Source: Neptunomonas japonica DSM 18939 (GTDB taxonomy: Bacteria > Pseudomonadota > Gammaproteobacteria > Pseudomonadales > Balneatricaceae). From it: a DNA stretch of 64,000 nt. How positions within the stretch are numbered: the stretch's first letter is position 1; each line of letters begins with the position of its first letter. This document shows, piece after piece, positions 63,637 to 64,000 of the stretch. The translations under genes were made by a program, and so were the position numbers. The notes under the pieces were generated by a model. The model saw only the letters and a program-made list of their open reading frames with translations. It was not told the DNA's origin and searched no databases. Location of the stretch: assembly GCF_000422765.1 (NCBI RefSeq), contig NZ_AUGR01000002.1:1-64000 (forward strand). The letters run 5' to 3'.

Positions 63637-64000
63637 TTAGCCTTTCTTGACTGGGCGCTGCCAGTTAGACAAATTAGTTTGTTTGCCACGAGCAACCGCA
63701 AGCTGGCTTTGAGTAACTTCTTTCGTGATGGTAGAACCGGCACCGACAGTAGCACCAGAGCCGATCTTAACGGGCGCCACTAGAGCTGTATTTGAACCAA
63801 TAAATACTTGGTCACCAATTTCAGTCAAAGATTTATTCACACCATCATAGTTACAGGTGATGGTACCTGCACCAATATTAGTGTTTTTACCGATAACGGC
63901 ATCACCCACATAACTGAGGTGATTTATTTTTGATCCTTCACCTACAATCGCTTTTTTCGTTTCTACAAAGTTACCCACTTTGGCGCCAGCGGCAAGCTGT
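63637..64000 (-). CDS. glmU: GlmU, 3' part (N-acetylglucosamine-1-phosphate uridyltransferase/acetyltransferase)
   Basis: Only the C-terminal part (about 121 codons) is in the window; the gene continues past 64000. It is the left-handed beta-helix acetyltransferase end: [42 protein letters not shown] and the closing WQRPVKKG. The frame stays open to the window edge, so the GTG at 63978 is an internal Val codon. Precedes glmS as in E. coli. Confidence 0.95.
   Translation of the reverse strand, partial: QLAAGAKVGNFVETKKAIVGEGSKINHLSYVGDAVIGKNTNIGAGTITCNYDGVNKSLTEIGDQVFIGSNTALVAPVKIGSGATVGAGSTITKEVTQSQLAVARGKQTNLSNWQRPVKKG

Noticed and set aside
63637-63978. A short 113-codon gene starting at GTG 63978
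   Set aside because: It is the 3' end of glmU; the frame is open to the window edge and the upstream codons match GlmU.
1-64000. CRISPR arrays, insertion sequences, prophage, tRNA genes
   Set aside because: I saw no regular repeats, transposase or integrase frames, attachment repeats, or tRNA T-loop signatures outside coding sequence. This was by eye; a tRNA or repeat finder would be decisive.

Overview
The window is a gene-dense (about 45% GC by eye), insertion-free piece of a marine gammaproteobacterial chromosome, most like the Oceanospirillaceae (Neptunomonas/Neptuniibacter/Amphritea-type). The basis is gene order shared with Pseudomonas and Oceanospirillales (ubiB-hisI-hisE-tatABC, polA next to a DUF2782 gene and thrB, engB facing polA, glmU-glmS), two TRAP carboxylate transporters, HexR, and cytochrome c4 next to dsbA. 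No species call can be made from the sequence alone.

Layout. 1-335: tandem P1/P2 promoters and the boxB-boxA-boxC leader of a ribosomal RNA operon that runs off the left edge on the minus strand. 436-7483 (minus): Tat export genes, hisE/hisI, ubiB, a diguanylate cyclase, dsbA and cytochrome c4. 7691-17106: engB, polA, DUF2782, thrB, uvrD, and small lipid, methyltransferase and thioesterase genes. 17268-30062: a phosphate regulon (Pho box-pstS, pstC, pstA, pstB, phoU, then after an unusual DsbA-like/GGDEF gene, DUF1415, ubiC and ubiA, a second Pho box and phoBR). 30071-35308: cysZ, a quinone-oxidoreductase-like gene, and a minus-strand set of a Roadblock protein, a GTPase-Roadblock fusion, two small membrane-anchored proteins and DUF416. 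35479-41320: a split TRAP transporter (DctQM, then a Crp-like regulator and a GlcG-like protein, then a Tat-exported DctP on the other strand) and hexR. 41503-54080: a PA3496-like small protein, a GltB-like oxidoreductase, metC, a D-cysteine desulfhydrase/cysteate lyase-type enzyme, an Aap-type amino-acid ABC transporter, an Lrp regulator, and a divergent class V PLP enzyme plus a Cys/Met-metabolism PLP enzyme. 54555-61559: a self-contained catabolic locus with two inverted 17-bp operators around a promoter, TRAP DctPQM, an iron alcohol dehydrogenase, a CoA-acylating semialdehyde dehydrogenase and an IclR regulator. 61798-64000: glmS and the 3' part of glmU.

How it works together. The Tat genes at the left would export the twin-arginine DctP at 40 kb. 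PhoB/PhoR should act through the two Pho boxes seen here. The 43-54 kb block is centred on uptake and breakdown of sulfur amino acids. The 54-61 kb block looks like uptake of a small carboxylate, its oxidation to a semialdehyde and conversion to an acyl-CoA; 3-hydroxypropionate is the best guess. The least explained items are the DsbA-like/pseudo-receiver/GGDEF fusion, the GTPase-Roadblock module, the class V PLP enzyme with its Lrp partner, and an intergenic region before the PA3496-like gene that can fold in two exclusive ways.
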